A stretch of 64,000 nucleotides of DNA from Enterococcus sp. 4G2_DIV0659 (GCF_002140715.2 NZ_NGLE02000001.1:724001-788000), one strand, 5' to 3'; positions 8,761 to 17,618 are shown, counted from the first letter of the stretch. The notes: generated from the letters alone by a model not told the origin. Translations and numbers: made by a program.

Positions 8761-9624
8761 GTGATAAGACAAACTTTTTGTTATAGCCAATTGAACGATT
8801 TAGATTTATTAATGACTTTTTATTCTGATCCTACTGTTTCTTCTACGAAAGCTACATTGCTTTATTTTCACGGTGGTGGCTTACTTTATGGAAATCGTGA
8901 TGATTTACCTGAATCTTATTGCCAGCTTTTAGTAGAACATGGGTATAACGTATTGACCATTGATTATCCATTAGCACCAGAGGTCAAATTGCCTACAATC
9001 TACGCTTATTTAAAAGAGGCAATTGACTGGTTCTTACAAAATTATCAAATGACTTTAGGCTTGAAAACTCCTGATTATTTCTTATTTGGACGTTCTGCCG
9101 GCGGTTTTCTTACTTATTTAACATCTGCTCGTTATCATTTTCCAGAACAAAAAGGACTGATTAGTTTTTATGGGTATTACGATTTAACTAATCCAAGCTT
9201 TGGTCAACCTAACAGTTATTACAATCAATTTCCAAAGATAGCTCCTATGGTTGCTCAAGAATTGATTCGCTCTAAGCCGATTGCAGAAGTTTCTATTAAT
9301 GAACGTTTCTCACTATATCTGTCCGGCCGCCAATTTGGCAACTGGTTGAGTTATTTAGTCAATACGCCAAATGAAAAAGAAACATTTAGTCTGACAGATA
9401 AAGAATTAAGTGAATTACCACCTGCCTTTTTAGCACATAGCTCAGCGGATCAAGATGTTCCAGTTGAAATCTCGCAAACGGCCATTACTAAACTGACTAA
9501 CAGCGTATATGAAGAAGTGAAAGGACTCCCTCATGATTTTGACGGTGATATTACTAAAAATGAAGGTCTTCGAGTTTATCAAGAATTGATTAAATGGCTA
9601 GACAAAACGATAGCTACTACTTGA
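8761..9624 (+). CDS. Alpha/beta hydrolase (esterase/lipase-like)
   Basis: The 287-residue protein has the alpha/beta hydrolase fold of the HSL/BD-FAE-like esterases. The oxyanion motif HGGG occurs near residue 38, the nucleophile elbow GRSAGG near 115, and a C-terminal acid and histidine are plausible in SADQDVPVE near 232 and LPHDFDGD near 257. No signal peptide is visible, so it is cytoplasmic. The start is GTG with AAGGAGG upstream. It is transcribed away from the allantoin operon, and the 109-bp repeat array forms its upstream region. Substrate is unknown. Confidence 0.75.
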   Translation: MIRQTFCYSQLNDLDLLMTFYSDPTVSSTKATLLYFHGGGLLYGNRDDLPESYCQLLVEHGYNVLTIDYPLAPEVKLPTIYAYLKEAIDWFLQNYQMTLGLKTPDYFLFGRSAGGFLTYLTSARYHFPEQKGLISFYGYYDLTNPSFGQPNSYYNQFPKIAPMVAQELIRSKPIAEVSINERFSLYLSGRQFGNWLSYLVNTPNEKETFSLTDKELSELPPAFLAHSSADQDVPVEISQTAITKLTNSVYEEVKGLPHDFDGDITKNEGLRVYQELIKWLDKTIATT

Positions 9625-9660
9625 TTTTACCATATTCGCTCCTTGCTTTAATTAAAAAAA

Positions 9661-9690
9661 AGACATTCCCGATCACTCAGGAATGTCTTT
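9661..9690 (-). terminator. Rho-independent terminator of tig
   Basis: AGACATTCC and GGAATGTCT form a 9-bp stem around a short loop, and on the minus strand it is followed by seven Ts. It lies 11 bp past the tig stop and may also act weakly for the esterase gene in the other direction. Confidence 0.85.
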
Positions 9691-9700
9691 TAAATTAGTT

Positions 9701-10984
9701 TTATTTTTCAGTTGCAGTTTCAGTAATCACTTCTACTGCTCTCTTCATACGAATATCATGTTTCAACATATCTTCTGTTAAGACACGTTTTACTTGATCG
9801 ATAGGCATATTGTATTGTTCAGACAATTCTTTGATTTCGTTGTCCATATCTTCTTGAGATACTTCGATATCTTCAGCTTTAGCAATCGCTTCGATTACAA
9901 GATTTGTTTTCGTACGAACTTCTGCTTCTGCTTCAAATTGTTTGTGTAAGTCAGCTTCAGTTGTTCCAGTTAATTGATAGTACATATCTGGAGCAATTCC
10001 TTGACGTTGCATGTTGTTTAAGAATTCATCCATTGAACGGTGAACTTCATCATGTACCATTACATGTGGAAGGTCAACGATTTCAGCATTGTCAACTGCT
10101 TGACGGATAGCTGCTTCGTCTTTTGCTTCTGTTGCAGCAGCTTCTTTAGATTCTGTTAATTCTTTGCGATATTTTTCTTTTAATTCGTCTAATGATTCTA
10201 CTGAATCATCAACGTCTTTTGCAAATTCATCATCTAATGTTGGTAATTCTTTTGCTTTTACTTCGTGAACTTTCACTTGGAAAACAGCTTCTTTACCAGC
10301 TAAGTCTTCTGCTTGGTAATCTTCTGGGAAGGTTACTTTTACTTCAACATCTTCTCCAGCTTTTTTACCAACTAATTGGTCTTCAAACCCAGGGATAAAT
10401 GAGTTAGAACCTAATTCAAGAGAATAGTTCTCGCCTTTTCCACCTTCAAAAGCTTCTCCGTCTTTGAATCCTTCAAAGTCGATTACGACTGTATCGCCTT
10501 CAACAGCAGCTTCGTCTTCTTTGATTACTAATTCAGCTTGTGATTCTAATTCACGTTGGATGCGTGCATCAACGTCCGCGTCTGTTACTTCACGGTCTTG
10601 TTTTTCAACTGTTAAGTTTTTGTATTCGCCTAATTTAACTTCAGGTTTTACAGTCACTTCAGCAGTTACTACCCAATCTTCACCTTTATTCATGCTTTCA
10701 ACATCAATTTTAGGTTGAGATACTGGATCGATTCCAGCTTCTTTTACAGCTGCTTCATAAACTTCTGGTAAAACTGCGTTCAACGCATCTTCGTACAATG
10801 CTTCTTCGCCGTACATACGGTTAAATACTTGACGTGATACTTTTCCTTTACGGAATCCTGGTACGTTAAGATTTTTTTTAACTTTATCGAATGCTTGTTT
10901 CAAGCCTTTTTCAATTAGAGTTTGATCAACTGAAAAAGTTAACACACCATCATTGGTGCCTTTTTTTTCCCATTTCGCAGACAT
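9701..10984 (-). CDS. tig: Trigger factor, ribosome-associated chaperone and peptidyl-prolyl isomerase
   Basis: The protein is 427 residues from the ATG at 10984, the usual length for firmicute trigger factor. A longer frame adds 11 residues, but GGAGGG sits six bases before the internal ATG and the product then begins MSAKWEKKG as expected. The N-terminal ribosome-binding loop is visible as [19 protein letters not shown] near residue 42. The FKBP-type PPIase domain spans about 160-245 ([17 protein letters not shown], then [16 protein letters not shown]). The rest is the helical chaperone domain. It binds L23 near the exit tunnel and holds nascent chains. It is monocistronic, with a terminator behind it. 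Confidence 0.97.
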   Translation of the reverse strand: MSAKWEKKGTNDGVLTFSVDQTLIEKGLKQAFDKVKKNLNVPGFRKGKVSRQVFNRMYGEEALYEDALNAVLPEVYEAAVKEAGIDPVSQPKIDVESMNKGEDWVVTAEVTVKPEVKLGEYKNLTVEKQDREVTDADVDARIQRELESQAELVIKEDEAAVEGDTVVIDFEGFKDGEAFEGGKGENYSLELGSNSFIPGFEDQLVGKKAGEDVEVKVTFPEDYQAEDLAGKEAVFQVKVHEVKAKELPTLDDEFAKDVDDSVESLDELKEKYRKELTESKEAAATEAKDEAAIRQAVDNAEIVDLPHVMVHDEVHRSMDEFLNNMQRQGIAPDMYYQLTGTTEADLHKQFEAEAEVRTKTNLVIEAIAKAEDIEVSQEDMDNEIKELSEQYNMPIDQVKRVLTEDMLKHDIRMKRAVEVITETATEK

Positions 10985-11118
10985 TTGTTTCCCTCCGAAT
11001 AACTTAATTTTATACATGAATTTATGTTATGCATACCTTTAAATAGTACACTATAGCTTGGTAATTGTAAACATTTTAGATGAGAAGAAGGGAAAATATC
11101 CAAGTATTTTTTCATTCT

Positions 11119-12261
11119 TTAGTGTCGTAGATTACTTTTTTGTTTTTTTGACTTCTTTCGTATTGACGATAAACAGCCAAGTAAATATAACCCAAGCATT
11201 GCTAGTATCACTTGTCGAATAGGTTTAAGAACAATAATTGCTACGATGAAGAGAAGTAAAATGAGAAAACTGAATGAAGTTTGACTTGATTGATTTTTCT
11301 TTTTTGGAACTTTTTTTCTCACTTTTTCAGTCATCGGCTTACTTCCATCAATCGCAATCACTGATGAGTCCGTGGCCGTAATTAATACTTGATATTTTTT
11401 GCCTTCGTAGCTATATAAAACTTGCCAAAAAGGGACATAAAGATAATCAGAATTCATTTTATACTTCAATGATTCAACCGTAAGATCTTTCGCATCTGCG
11501 CTTGAAAGTTGAGATTTGACAGTTTTCTCCGCCGATTTTGATATATACTTTTTCACTATTCTTGTAACTGATTCAGCCGTTTCACAAGAGACTGTCAATA
11601 TCTGTTCATCCGCCCTGTTCGTGTTATCAAAAGGGACAGCTTGTTTAACATACTCTGTACAGTCAATTTTTTTAGCAAAACTTTGAACATCCAATGATAG
11701 TTCTTTTGTAATCAAATAGCTTTTAGTTAAGGATGCTAAACAATGATCAGACTCCTTCTGCCACTCCGTGATTTTTCTTTTTTTCTCTATGCCATTTAAT
11801 TCAATATATGGTCCCCACTTTTCATGCCCCACTACAACACTATACTCAGCTTCAAATTCAACAGTGGCAATCATATAAGGTACATATAATTGTTTTAAGG
11901 TAAAGCTTTCAATTTTTTCTTTCAGTAATTCATTTTTTATTAACCACTCATAAAAACTTGTTTTTGCTTCTTCTTTTGAAATATTCAGTTCCACTTTTTC
12001 TTTTTTACCGAAAAAAGCTTTATCAAATGTTTCTTTTTCATTCAATGAAAACGTAGAATGACAGTACTCACAGTCAAAATGTCCGTTAGTAACATTTAAA
12101 TAAGAACCGCAATTCAAGCAAAGAAACGCTTGTTCACTTTTGTCAGAATTGTCGTCTTTTTTTAAAGGCATCATACAGTAAGAGCATTTTTTAGCATTAG
12201 GGTCGTCGTTGGGCGCTCCACAGATTGTACATTTATTTTCAATTAATGGTGTACTATTCAC
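11119..12261 (-). CDS. Zinc-ribbon membrane protein, second of a paralogous pair
   Basis: I do not recognise a named family. The 380-residue protein opens with two zinc ribbons: CTICGAPN...CSYC near residues 11-30 and CLNCGSY...CEYC near 48-67. A soluble region follows, containing VPFWQVLYSYEGKKYQVLITAT near residue 275. One hydrophobic stretch covers about residues 330-362, and the C-terminus is very basic (KKSKKQKSN). Topology is probably a cytoplasmic N-terminus with a C-terminal anchor. The GTG start overlaps the stop of the upstream paralogue (GTGAATAG), indicating translational coupling. The pair seems to act as one unit; no function can be assigned. Confidence 0.75.
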   Translation of the reverse strand: MNSTPLIENKCTICGAPNDDPNAKKCSYCMMPLKKDDNSDKSEQAFLCLNCGSYLNVTNGHFDCEYCHSTFSLNEKETFDKAFFGKKEKVELNISKEEAKTSFYEWLIKNELLKEKIESFTLKQLYVPYMIATVEFEAEYSVVVGHEKWGPYIELNGIEKKRKITEWQKESDHCLASLTKSYLITKELSLDVQSFAKKIDCTEYVKQAVPFDNTNRADEQILTVSCETAESVTRIVKKYISKSAEKTVKSQLSSADAKDLTVESLKYKMNSDYLYVPFWQVLYSYEGKKYQVLITATDSSVIAIDGSKPMTEKVRKKVPKKKNQSSQTSFSFLILLLFIVAIIVLKPIRQVILAMLGLYLLGCLSSIRKKSKKQKSNLRH

Positions 12262-13522
12262 TTTTTTCTCCTACATTTCTATATTTTTTTGCTAAGTGCA
12301 AATATTCTTCGTTTTCTGCTAAAAGGTTCGGTATTGCTCTTCTTCGTTTCAGATGTAATAATTTACTTTTAATTCCAAAAACAATCCATACCCCTAAACC
12401 GCAAAAAAATAAAACCAAAGTAAGTAAAAATATCAATGCATTTGAAGGACGAGAAAGGAGAAGTAACAAGGAGATTACAAACGCTACGAGACCTAATTTA
12501 TATTTGCTTTGATCGCTGTTTTTATCGTTCTCTGGTTGAGCAGTTAGCCTATCTCCAGAAAATTTCACACTATTCTTACTTGTTGCAGAAACTAAAGCAA
12601 TAGAACGACTTTCTTTATATTGATAGATTACTTTCCACGATGGTATATAAACAAATTCAGAAGCGATTGAAAGAGTCAAATTGGCGATTCTCATATTTCT
12701 ATTCGTATCACCAGGTAAGTTCGTTTTTACTTTTGTTGAGGCTGTATTTTTTGCGACCTGTTCAAAAAGATATCGTGCTTTTGTCACTTGATCAGGGATT
12801 ATTTTGAGGCTGGTTGTTCCTATTAAATAACGAGCATCAAAAGGAATCATTGTTGGTTTTAAATTTCTGAACGAGTCTGTTGAAAAAAATCTTTCTGCTT
12901 TTTGCCCTAATGAATCCGATACAGCAGAGAATGTGAATACCTGACCCGATAGATGGGATTGTACAAAAGACCAATCCGTGATAATTTGTTTGTTTTCTCT
13001 TGGAGAATCTGTGTTATTGCTAATTCCATTTTCATTACTAGAAGCCATAGAACTTTCTGTTTTGCGATAACCGACATCTGCACTCCAATCACATTCATAA
13101 TCAATCTGAGCCAGCGAAAAAGGAATATAAAGCTGTTCACAACTAACAATAGATAATTCTTTTCCCACATCAACTGGTAGCTGTTCCCCCTTTGCCAGCC
13201 ATTCATAAAAATAAAGGCGAACTAGCTCTTCTGAAAGTTGAAAAGGAATGATGCTATCCGCTTGATATTCTATATAGTCATCCTCTTCTTCGCTTTTCGT
13301 CGAAAAAACTGCTTGACAATGTGAACACTCAAACAGTTGTTTGTCAATGTTGAAAGTGACTATTGAACCACAGTTATCACATAACTCTAATTCCTCATTT
13401 TTTTCACTAATCATACTTTGTTTTTTATCCAAGCTATTGCCACAGTATGTACAGTACTGAGCTTTTACTGAATCTATGCGTCCACCACAAGCTTCACAAT
13501 TTAGTTGCGTTAATGGTTCCAC
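12254..13522 (-). CDS. Zinc-ribbon membrane protein, first of a paralogous pair
   Basis: This unrecognised 422-residue protein has the same layout as its downstream neighbour. Zinc ribbons occur at CEACGGR...CTYC near residues 9-27 and CDNCGSI...CSHC near 48-69. A middle region carries YIPSWKVIYQYKESRSIALVSAT near 292, matching the block in the partner. Two hydrophobic segments lie near 345-390, followed by a basic tail. Translation starts at GTG behind TAGGAGG. The two genes overlap by eight bases and probably arose by tandem duplication. The shared central block suggests a common ligand or partner, but nothing in the sequence identifies it. Confidence 0.75.
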   Translation of the reverse strand: MEPLTQLNCEACGGRIDSVKAQYCTYCGNSLDKKQSMISEKNEELELCDNCGSIVTFNIDKQLFECSHCQAVFSTKSEEEDDYIEYQADSIIPFQLSEELVRLYFYEWLAKGEQLPVDVGKELSIVSCEQLYIPFSLAQIDYECDWSADVGYRKTESSMASSNENGISNNTDSPRENKQIITDWSFVQSHLSGQVFTFSAVSDSLGQKAERFFSTDSFRNLKPTMIPFDARYLIGTTSLKIIPDQVTKARYLFEQVAKNTASTKVKTNLPGDTNRNMRIANLTLSIASEFVYIPSWKVIYQYKESRSIALVSATSKNSVKFSGDRLTAQPENDKNSDQSKYKLGLVAFVISLLLLLSRPSNALIFLLTLVLFFCGLGVWIVFGIKSKLLHLKRRRAIPNLLAENEEYLHLAKKYRNVGEKSE

Positions 13523-13647
13523 GTTTTACTTCCTCCTATGTGACTAGATCTACTTTGTTATGTATTTTCTATTGTAACAAAAAACGGGATAAAAAGAAGA
13601 GCTATATTTTTAGGTAGATGTGTTTAGAATACTAAAAAGCAAAAAAA

Positions 13648-13675
13648 CTAGACCTAATAATAAACGTAAGTCTAG
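13648..13675 (-). terminator. Terminator downstream of the dNTPase gene
   Basis: CTAGACCT and AAGTCTAG form an 8-bp stem with one G-U pair. Seven Ts follow on the minus strand. It separates the dNTPase/TIR unit from the zinc-ribbon genes. Confidence 0.75.
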
Positions 13676-13716
13676 CTTTATATTAAACTGTTTTGTGCCA
13701 TACTAAGCATAATTTT

Positions 13717-15072
13717 TTAACTATTAAACAATGTATCATGCAATTTTTTCGCATACCCATCTGTCATATTACATACAAAATCAACCGCCATTTTCAATCG
13801 ATAGTACTCTTTTTCTGAGTCTGAGCACCCTTCTGTTTCTCTCTTATATAATTCTTCTGCACTCTTTGGCAAATTGTTAAATAGACGCTCTTCATATTTG
13901 TTCATTGGTTCTTTATCATACTTTAAGACAACTGGGATAAACTCATCTAACAGGCGATTAATGATATTAAAGCCCAAAACTTCTTGATCTAATATCGTCT
14001 TTGTTTGAAAAATATGTTTATACGAAAATTCTTTCAACGCATGAAAACAATTGACCTCATCACATTCTTCATTGATAATTTCACCACGAAATGTTCCCGA
14101 CATAATATCATCATAATGATCAACAAAGGTCTTACTTGCACTTTGATAGACCTTTTTTTGTGTGTCTCGTAAAAACGTTTGAATTGCTGCTGGCTCTGAT
14201 CCATCATTGATTAAAAACTTATCTGTTCCTGTTTTCTCGTCAATAAAAGCTTTTAATTTTCGATAACTATATAATCCATAATTATACGCATCCTCAATAT
14301 CTGAAAATGTATAAGCAATATCGTCAGCTGCTTCAAGTAAAAATACTAAAGGATGTCGATTTCCAGTTGTTCCAGTGACAAACTTGATATTTTTAAACAC
14401 TGTTTCTTCTGAATAAAAATAGCCAACTTTCTTTGTTAATAAATCTTTTTTGTCCACCTGATCAGCCCGAGCTGTATATTTGATGACTGCATCTAACGTA
14501 GAAGCCGTCAAATTCATTCCTGTTTCAGAAGAACCATTATCATTATGAAGCTTCGTTAATAAACGAATCGTTTGGGCATTTCCTTCAAATCTCAAAAAAT
14601 CTTCTTTTTGCTGCTCTGTAAATAAATGCCAACAAGGAAGTAATGATCCTTTTTTACTAAACCATATCCGAATCGCTTCTTCTCCAAAATGACCAAAAGG
14701 CGGGTTCCCAATATCATGAATAAGCGCGGCCGTTTCCAACAAACGAAAGCTTTCATTTAGCTCGTCAATTTTAATTCCTTTTTTATTTAATTTACTAATG
14801 ACACCTATTAACAAATCTCTTGTGTGCATGGCAACTTCCAAGCTATGAGTTAAACGGGTACGAACAAAATCATTACGTTCTAAAGGAAACACTTGTGTCT
14901 TATCTTGTAATCGCCTAAAAGAATCACTCTTAATCACCCGACGATAGTCACTGTTAAAAGCAACACTTAATTCCAAAAGATAATTTTTATGCGATAATTT
15001 ATCATTAGGCCAAACTTTATCACTCTTTGAAGAAATTCTGAACGTTCCGACCAATCGATTCCACTGCATCAT
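13717..15072 (-). CDS. dgt: HD-domain dNTP triphosphohydrolase (dGTPase family)
   Basis: The 451-residue protein is a dGTPase-family HD hydrolase, which releases tripolyphosphate from dNTPs. The metal-site residues are present: RLTHSLEVAMH near residue 75, the HD pair in AALIHDIGNPPFGHFGEEA near 114-132, and a distal Asp in EAADDIAYTFSDIEDA near 242. The N-terminal block YRRVIKSDSFRRLQDKTQVFP is typical of the family. A GGAGGG site precedes ATGATG. It starts 25 bp after the stop of a TIR-domain gene, so the two form an operon. Related enzymes regulate dNTP pools, and some dGTPases restrict phages by draining dNTPs. Which role applies here is open; the TIR partner favours defence. Confidence 0.88.
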   Translation of the reverse strand: MMQWNRLVGTFRISSKSDKVWPNDKLSHKNYLLELSVAFNSDYRRVIKSDSFRRLQDKTQVFPLERNDFVRTRLTHSLEVAMHTRDLLIGVISKLNKKGIKIDELNESFRLLETAALIHDIGNPPFGHFGEEAIRIWFSKKGSLLPCWHLFTEQQKEDFLRFEGNAQTIRLLTKLHNDNGSSETGMNLTASTLDAVIKYTARADQVDKKDLLTKKVGYFYSEETVFKNIKFVTGTTGNRHPLVFLLEAADDIAYTFSDIEDAYNYGLYSYRKLKAFIDEKTGTDKFLINDGSEPAAIQTFLRDTQKKVYQSASKTFVDHYDDIMSGTFRGEIINEECDEVNCFHALKEFSYKHIFQTKTILDQEVLGFNIINRLLDEFIPVVLKYDKEPMNKYEERLFNNLPKSAEELYKRETEGCSDSEKEYYRLKMAVDFVCNMTDGYAKKLHDTLFNS

Positions 15073-15097
15073 TTAGACACCCTCCATTTTTTCACCA

Positions 15098-15919
15098 TTA
15101 CTCGATTTTTTCTAAATGAGAAACATATATGTTTTTACATTTTCCTATATCTTTAAAAAATCTTTCACCAAAATAAGGGGCTTCGTCATTTAGCTTAAAT
15201 TGAACGGTGTCTCCAGATTCAAACTCTCCCCAACTCTTGTTAAAAAATAGCCACTGATTGTCTTTTTTCGACATTTTTTCTACCTCAATATATGGTCCTG
15301 CAATTGGTTTACTTAGTTTAAAACAAGCATATTGATCTTTCTTTTCACTTTTTATCACGCGCTCTTCACAAAGCATTGTTTCAAATACGCCTTCCTCATC
15401 TGGAATCAAATAATCTTCCATCCGAATATAGTGCTGTAATTTATCAAAGCTGGGCTTCACACTTTCAATTTCTCTATATTTCAATTCATCTGGTAAAATT
15501 ACTCCAGCTTTCTCACGGATTGTACTTATTAAATCGCAAACTTGTATTGCATCCAGCTCTTTATTTAGCAGAAGAGCCAAACGATCTGAGCCAATCGCTC
15601 CTCTGATTTTACCAGGTGAAAAATGCGGCAAAGCAATTGGATAATGTGTATCTGTTGTAATCCAAGAAGCCCCCATTTCATTCAAACAAGGAACGCTTTG
15701 ATAGTAATGATCTGATAAGAAATAAAGAACAATAGGACTATCTTCTAATTCTTGTTTTAATCGGTTAAAAATTTGCTCACCTGGTTTTACTCCTGTTTCA
15801 GGGCTAGAGCTGTAAAAAATATCTTCTTCACGAAAACCAAACGTTTTTAATAACTGTACAAATACATCCGCATAGCGTCGGTCTTTATAACAATGGCTGA
15901 CAAATACTTTTCTACTCAT
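15098..15919 (-). CDS. TIR-domain protein with uncharacterised C-terminal domain
   Basis: Residues 1 to about 140 form a TIR domain. The first strand reads KVFVSHCYKD (residues 4-13), the loop SSSPETGVKPGEQIF lies near 37-51, and the putative catalytic glutamate is Glu81 in CLNEMGASW, where TIR NADases carry it. Residues about 180-273 form a strand-rich region that I do not recognise (for example FNKSWGEFESGDTVQFKL). No transmembrane segment is visible. It has a CTGGAGG ribosome binding site and is the first gene of a two-gene operon with the dNTPase. Bacterial TIR proteins commonly degrade NAD+ or make signal nucleotides during phage infection. That activity is inferred, and the sensor or trigger is unknown. 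Confidence 0.85.
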   Translation of the reverse strand: MSRKVFVSHCYKDRRYADVFVQLLKTFGFREEDIFYSSSPETGVKPGEQIFNRLKQELEDSPIVLYFLSDHYYQSVPCLNEMGASWITTDTHYPIALPHFSPGKIRGAIGSDRLALLLNKELDAIQVCDLISTIREKAGVILPDELKYREIESVKPSFDKLQHYIRMEDYLIPDEEGVFETMLCEERVIKSEKKDQYACFKLSKPIAGPYIEVEKMSKKDNQWLFFNKSWGEFESGDTVQFKLNDEAPYFGERFFKDIGKCKNIYVSHLEKIE

Positions 15920-16101
15920 TTTTATACCTCCAGTTAATCATTTCATCCACATTATATCAAATTTATTGATAAATAGGGAGTTTTTATAAAATTAAAATAG
16001 TATTATTTTATAATATTAATAATAAAAAAGTGAGCAACTACTCTCCGTACTCTAAATACCAACTTTTTTAAGATAGATCAACATAAAGGAGCCATACTTT
16101 A

Positions 16102-16384
16102 TTAGTAAAACAAATAGGTGATTAATCCTGTAACACCCACTATAATGAAAAAAAAAGACAACAGGCTCTATCCAACTATTGTTTTTAAAGAAAAGATTTT
16201 GCCTATTCTTTACTAACCCCCAACCATACTTGCCTGGAAGTATCAATTCAATAAGAAAAGAGATTAGTAAAAAGAATACAGCAAGTTTTAGCTTTTTTAT
16301 CGCCAAGTAATACATGCCAATAAAATATAACACTAATTGAAGTATTTTACATATGCGTATAGCCTTTATATTCTCTAATTTCAT
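16102..16384 (-). pseudogene. Small membrane protein gene with a frameshift in a nine-base homopolymer
   Basis: As read, the frame continues to 16052 for 110 codons, but the tail after residue 78 looks wrong for a membrane protein (HYSGCYRINHLF). Deleting one base from the nine-A run at 16148-16156 restores a hydrophobic end (VFFFIIVGVTGLITYLFY) and a stop at 16102, giving about 93 residues with three hydrophobic segments. Either the gene is shifted or phase-variable, or the assembly has one base too many. The start has a TAGGAGGG site. I do not recognise the family. Confidence 0.6.
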
Positions 16385-16622
16385 TGTTATCCCTCCTATA
16401 AAATTATTATTTGCTCAACCAATCTATTGTTCACAACATTTATCTATTTTTTAAGCTCTCAGTTTTATTATTAATTCCAGATATTTTGTTTCTTTTTCAA
16501 TACCTGTTTATGTTCCATACTAAATGATTATTCACCGAATTGAAAAAAATTTTTGTTATTTTTCCTTATATATAAGAGAGCATTTTTGGGTGTTATTTAA
16601 TCGAGGAATAGAAGATTTTTTA

Positions 16623-16651
16623 TTGCGAACAGTTGTTTTTTTCGGTATACT
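16623..16651 (+). promoter_or_regulatory. SigA-type promoter for the first structured RNA
   Basis: TTGCGA (16623-16628) and TATACT (16646-16651) are separated by 17 bp. The predicted transcript starts near 16658 and runs into the structured RNA and its terminator near 16982. Confidence 0.7.
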
Positions 16652-16757
16652 AATAGCCATAGGATAGAAATAATTAACAAGGGGAATGGTAATCATTCGC
16701 TTAGCACGAAATGAGTGAATTAGATGCACTTTCTCCTAACGATAAAACTAAATAATT

Positions 16758-16982
16758 GGCACTTCCTGGAACGGCCACCAACCAAACCCGTGAAGTCTTG
16801 ATTAAACAGTACGAACCTGCTTAACCAAATCGCCAGTAGTGTAAGTCATTTTCTTATTTTTACATTTGTTTTGTATACCAGAAGACCGCAAACCTTCTCC
16901 TTTCAAGTACAGACGAATAAAAATAATGTTTCTTTGTCTTGCCTATTGCCAACGATTGCAGGGAGTCTGTAATCGTTTTTTT
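16758..16982 (+). ncRNA. Candidate structured RNA, copy 1 of a tandem pair
   Basis: The segment begins GGCACTTC, has a hairpin whose loop contains ACAGTACGA, and ends in a rho-independent terminator (AACGATT/AATCGTT stem, then six Ts). Its paralogue 266 bp downstream has the same landmarks in the same order and nearly the same length (194 versus 196 bases from GGCACTTC to the terminator stem), while the sequence between differs. That pattern suggests conserved RNA structure rather than coding. A promoter lies upstream at 16623-16651. I cannot match it to a named family. Confidence 0.55.
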
Positions 16983-17023
16983 GTTGCTATCCTATAAAAT
17001 TTGAGAAAAAGAATAAAAAAATA

Positions 17024-17251
17024 GGCACTTCATTTACTGGCACCATCCAGTAAATGAAGCCCCGAATAGACAGTACGACCTATCTATCCAAGTTGCCCGA
17101 TTACTAGTACCGTAGCACTAGCTTCTTTATTGTACCTAATTTTTGTAAGAATTTCTAGACAGTTTTTGAAATTTATTCAGAGTAGGTGAAGAATCTTGCT
17201 ACAGTCTTTTAGTCATTCCAACGATAGAGGCGGTAACCTTTATCGTTTTTT
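17024..17251 (+). ncRNA. Candidate structured RNA, copy 2 of a tandem pair
   Basis: The 5' part folds into a 12-bp hairpin (CTTCATTTACTG with CAGTAAATGAAG). Next comes ATAGA-loop-TCTAT with ACAGTACGA at the loop, equivalent to copy 1. The 3' end is a terminator, AACGATA/TATCGTT followed by Ts. A start codon for a small protein lies 57 bp beyond this terminator, so the element could be an attenuator of that gene or an independent sRNA. No clear -35 box is visible for this copy. Confidence 0.55.
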
Positions 17252-17307
17252 CTTTTTCTTAATTGTCGTTTGTTACTTAAATAAACAATAAAAAGGAGAA
17301 CTTACTT

Positions 17308-17580
17308 ATGAAAAATTCTGCCATTTGTCTTAAAACTGTTCCTTATCAGGACATTATTGATCTTCGCGATACACTTGAGCGACTGCAATCGTGGCAAGAA
17401 CCGTTGGCGGTTTTGGATCAGTATTTTACAAATCCAACTACGCCGATCAATAAGAAACAGGTGGTTAGGCAATATTATGCGTGCTCTAAATTATTCCAAA
17501 CATTTCATTCAGACTTTGAAAAGCTCAACGTAACTGCTGAAAAACAATTATCGAAAATTCAAGAAATAAGTACGAAATAA
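17308..17580 (+). CDS. Unrecognised small alpha-helical protein
   Basis: The 90-residue product has a good GGAG ribosome binding site nine bases before ATG. It appears all-helical: amphipathic segments cover about residues 13-28, 30-41, 48-71 and 73-87. There is no signal peptide or membrane segment. Small four-helix proteins include bacteriocin immunity proteins, but I see no convincing match. It follows the tandem structured RNAs in the same orientation, which suggests a regulatory link. Confidence 0.5.
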   Translation: MKNSAICLKTVPYQDIIDLRDTLERLQSWQEPLAVLDQYFTNPTTPINKKQVVRQYYACSKLFQTFHSDFEKLNVTAEKQLSKIQEISTK

Positions 17581-17618
17581 CCACCTGACAATAATCAAAG
17601 AACGATTGTATAGGATAG

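Noticed and set aside
12225..12512. 95-codon plus-strand frame opposite the zinc-ribbon genes
   Set aside because: It is antisense to coupled genes with clear motifs and has no ribosome binding site.
16711..16755. 14-codon peptide frame (MSELDALSPNDKTK) at the head of the first structured RNA
   Set aside because: It has only a distant purine-rich stretch and no hydrophobic toxin character; it is probably chance, though a leader peptide cannot be excluded.
16845..16973. Possible Fst-like type I toxin peptide in the first RNA (hydrophobic frame near SHFLIFTFVLY)
   Set aside because: There is no start codon or ribosome binding site in that frame, and it runs into the terminator stem.
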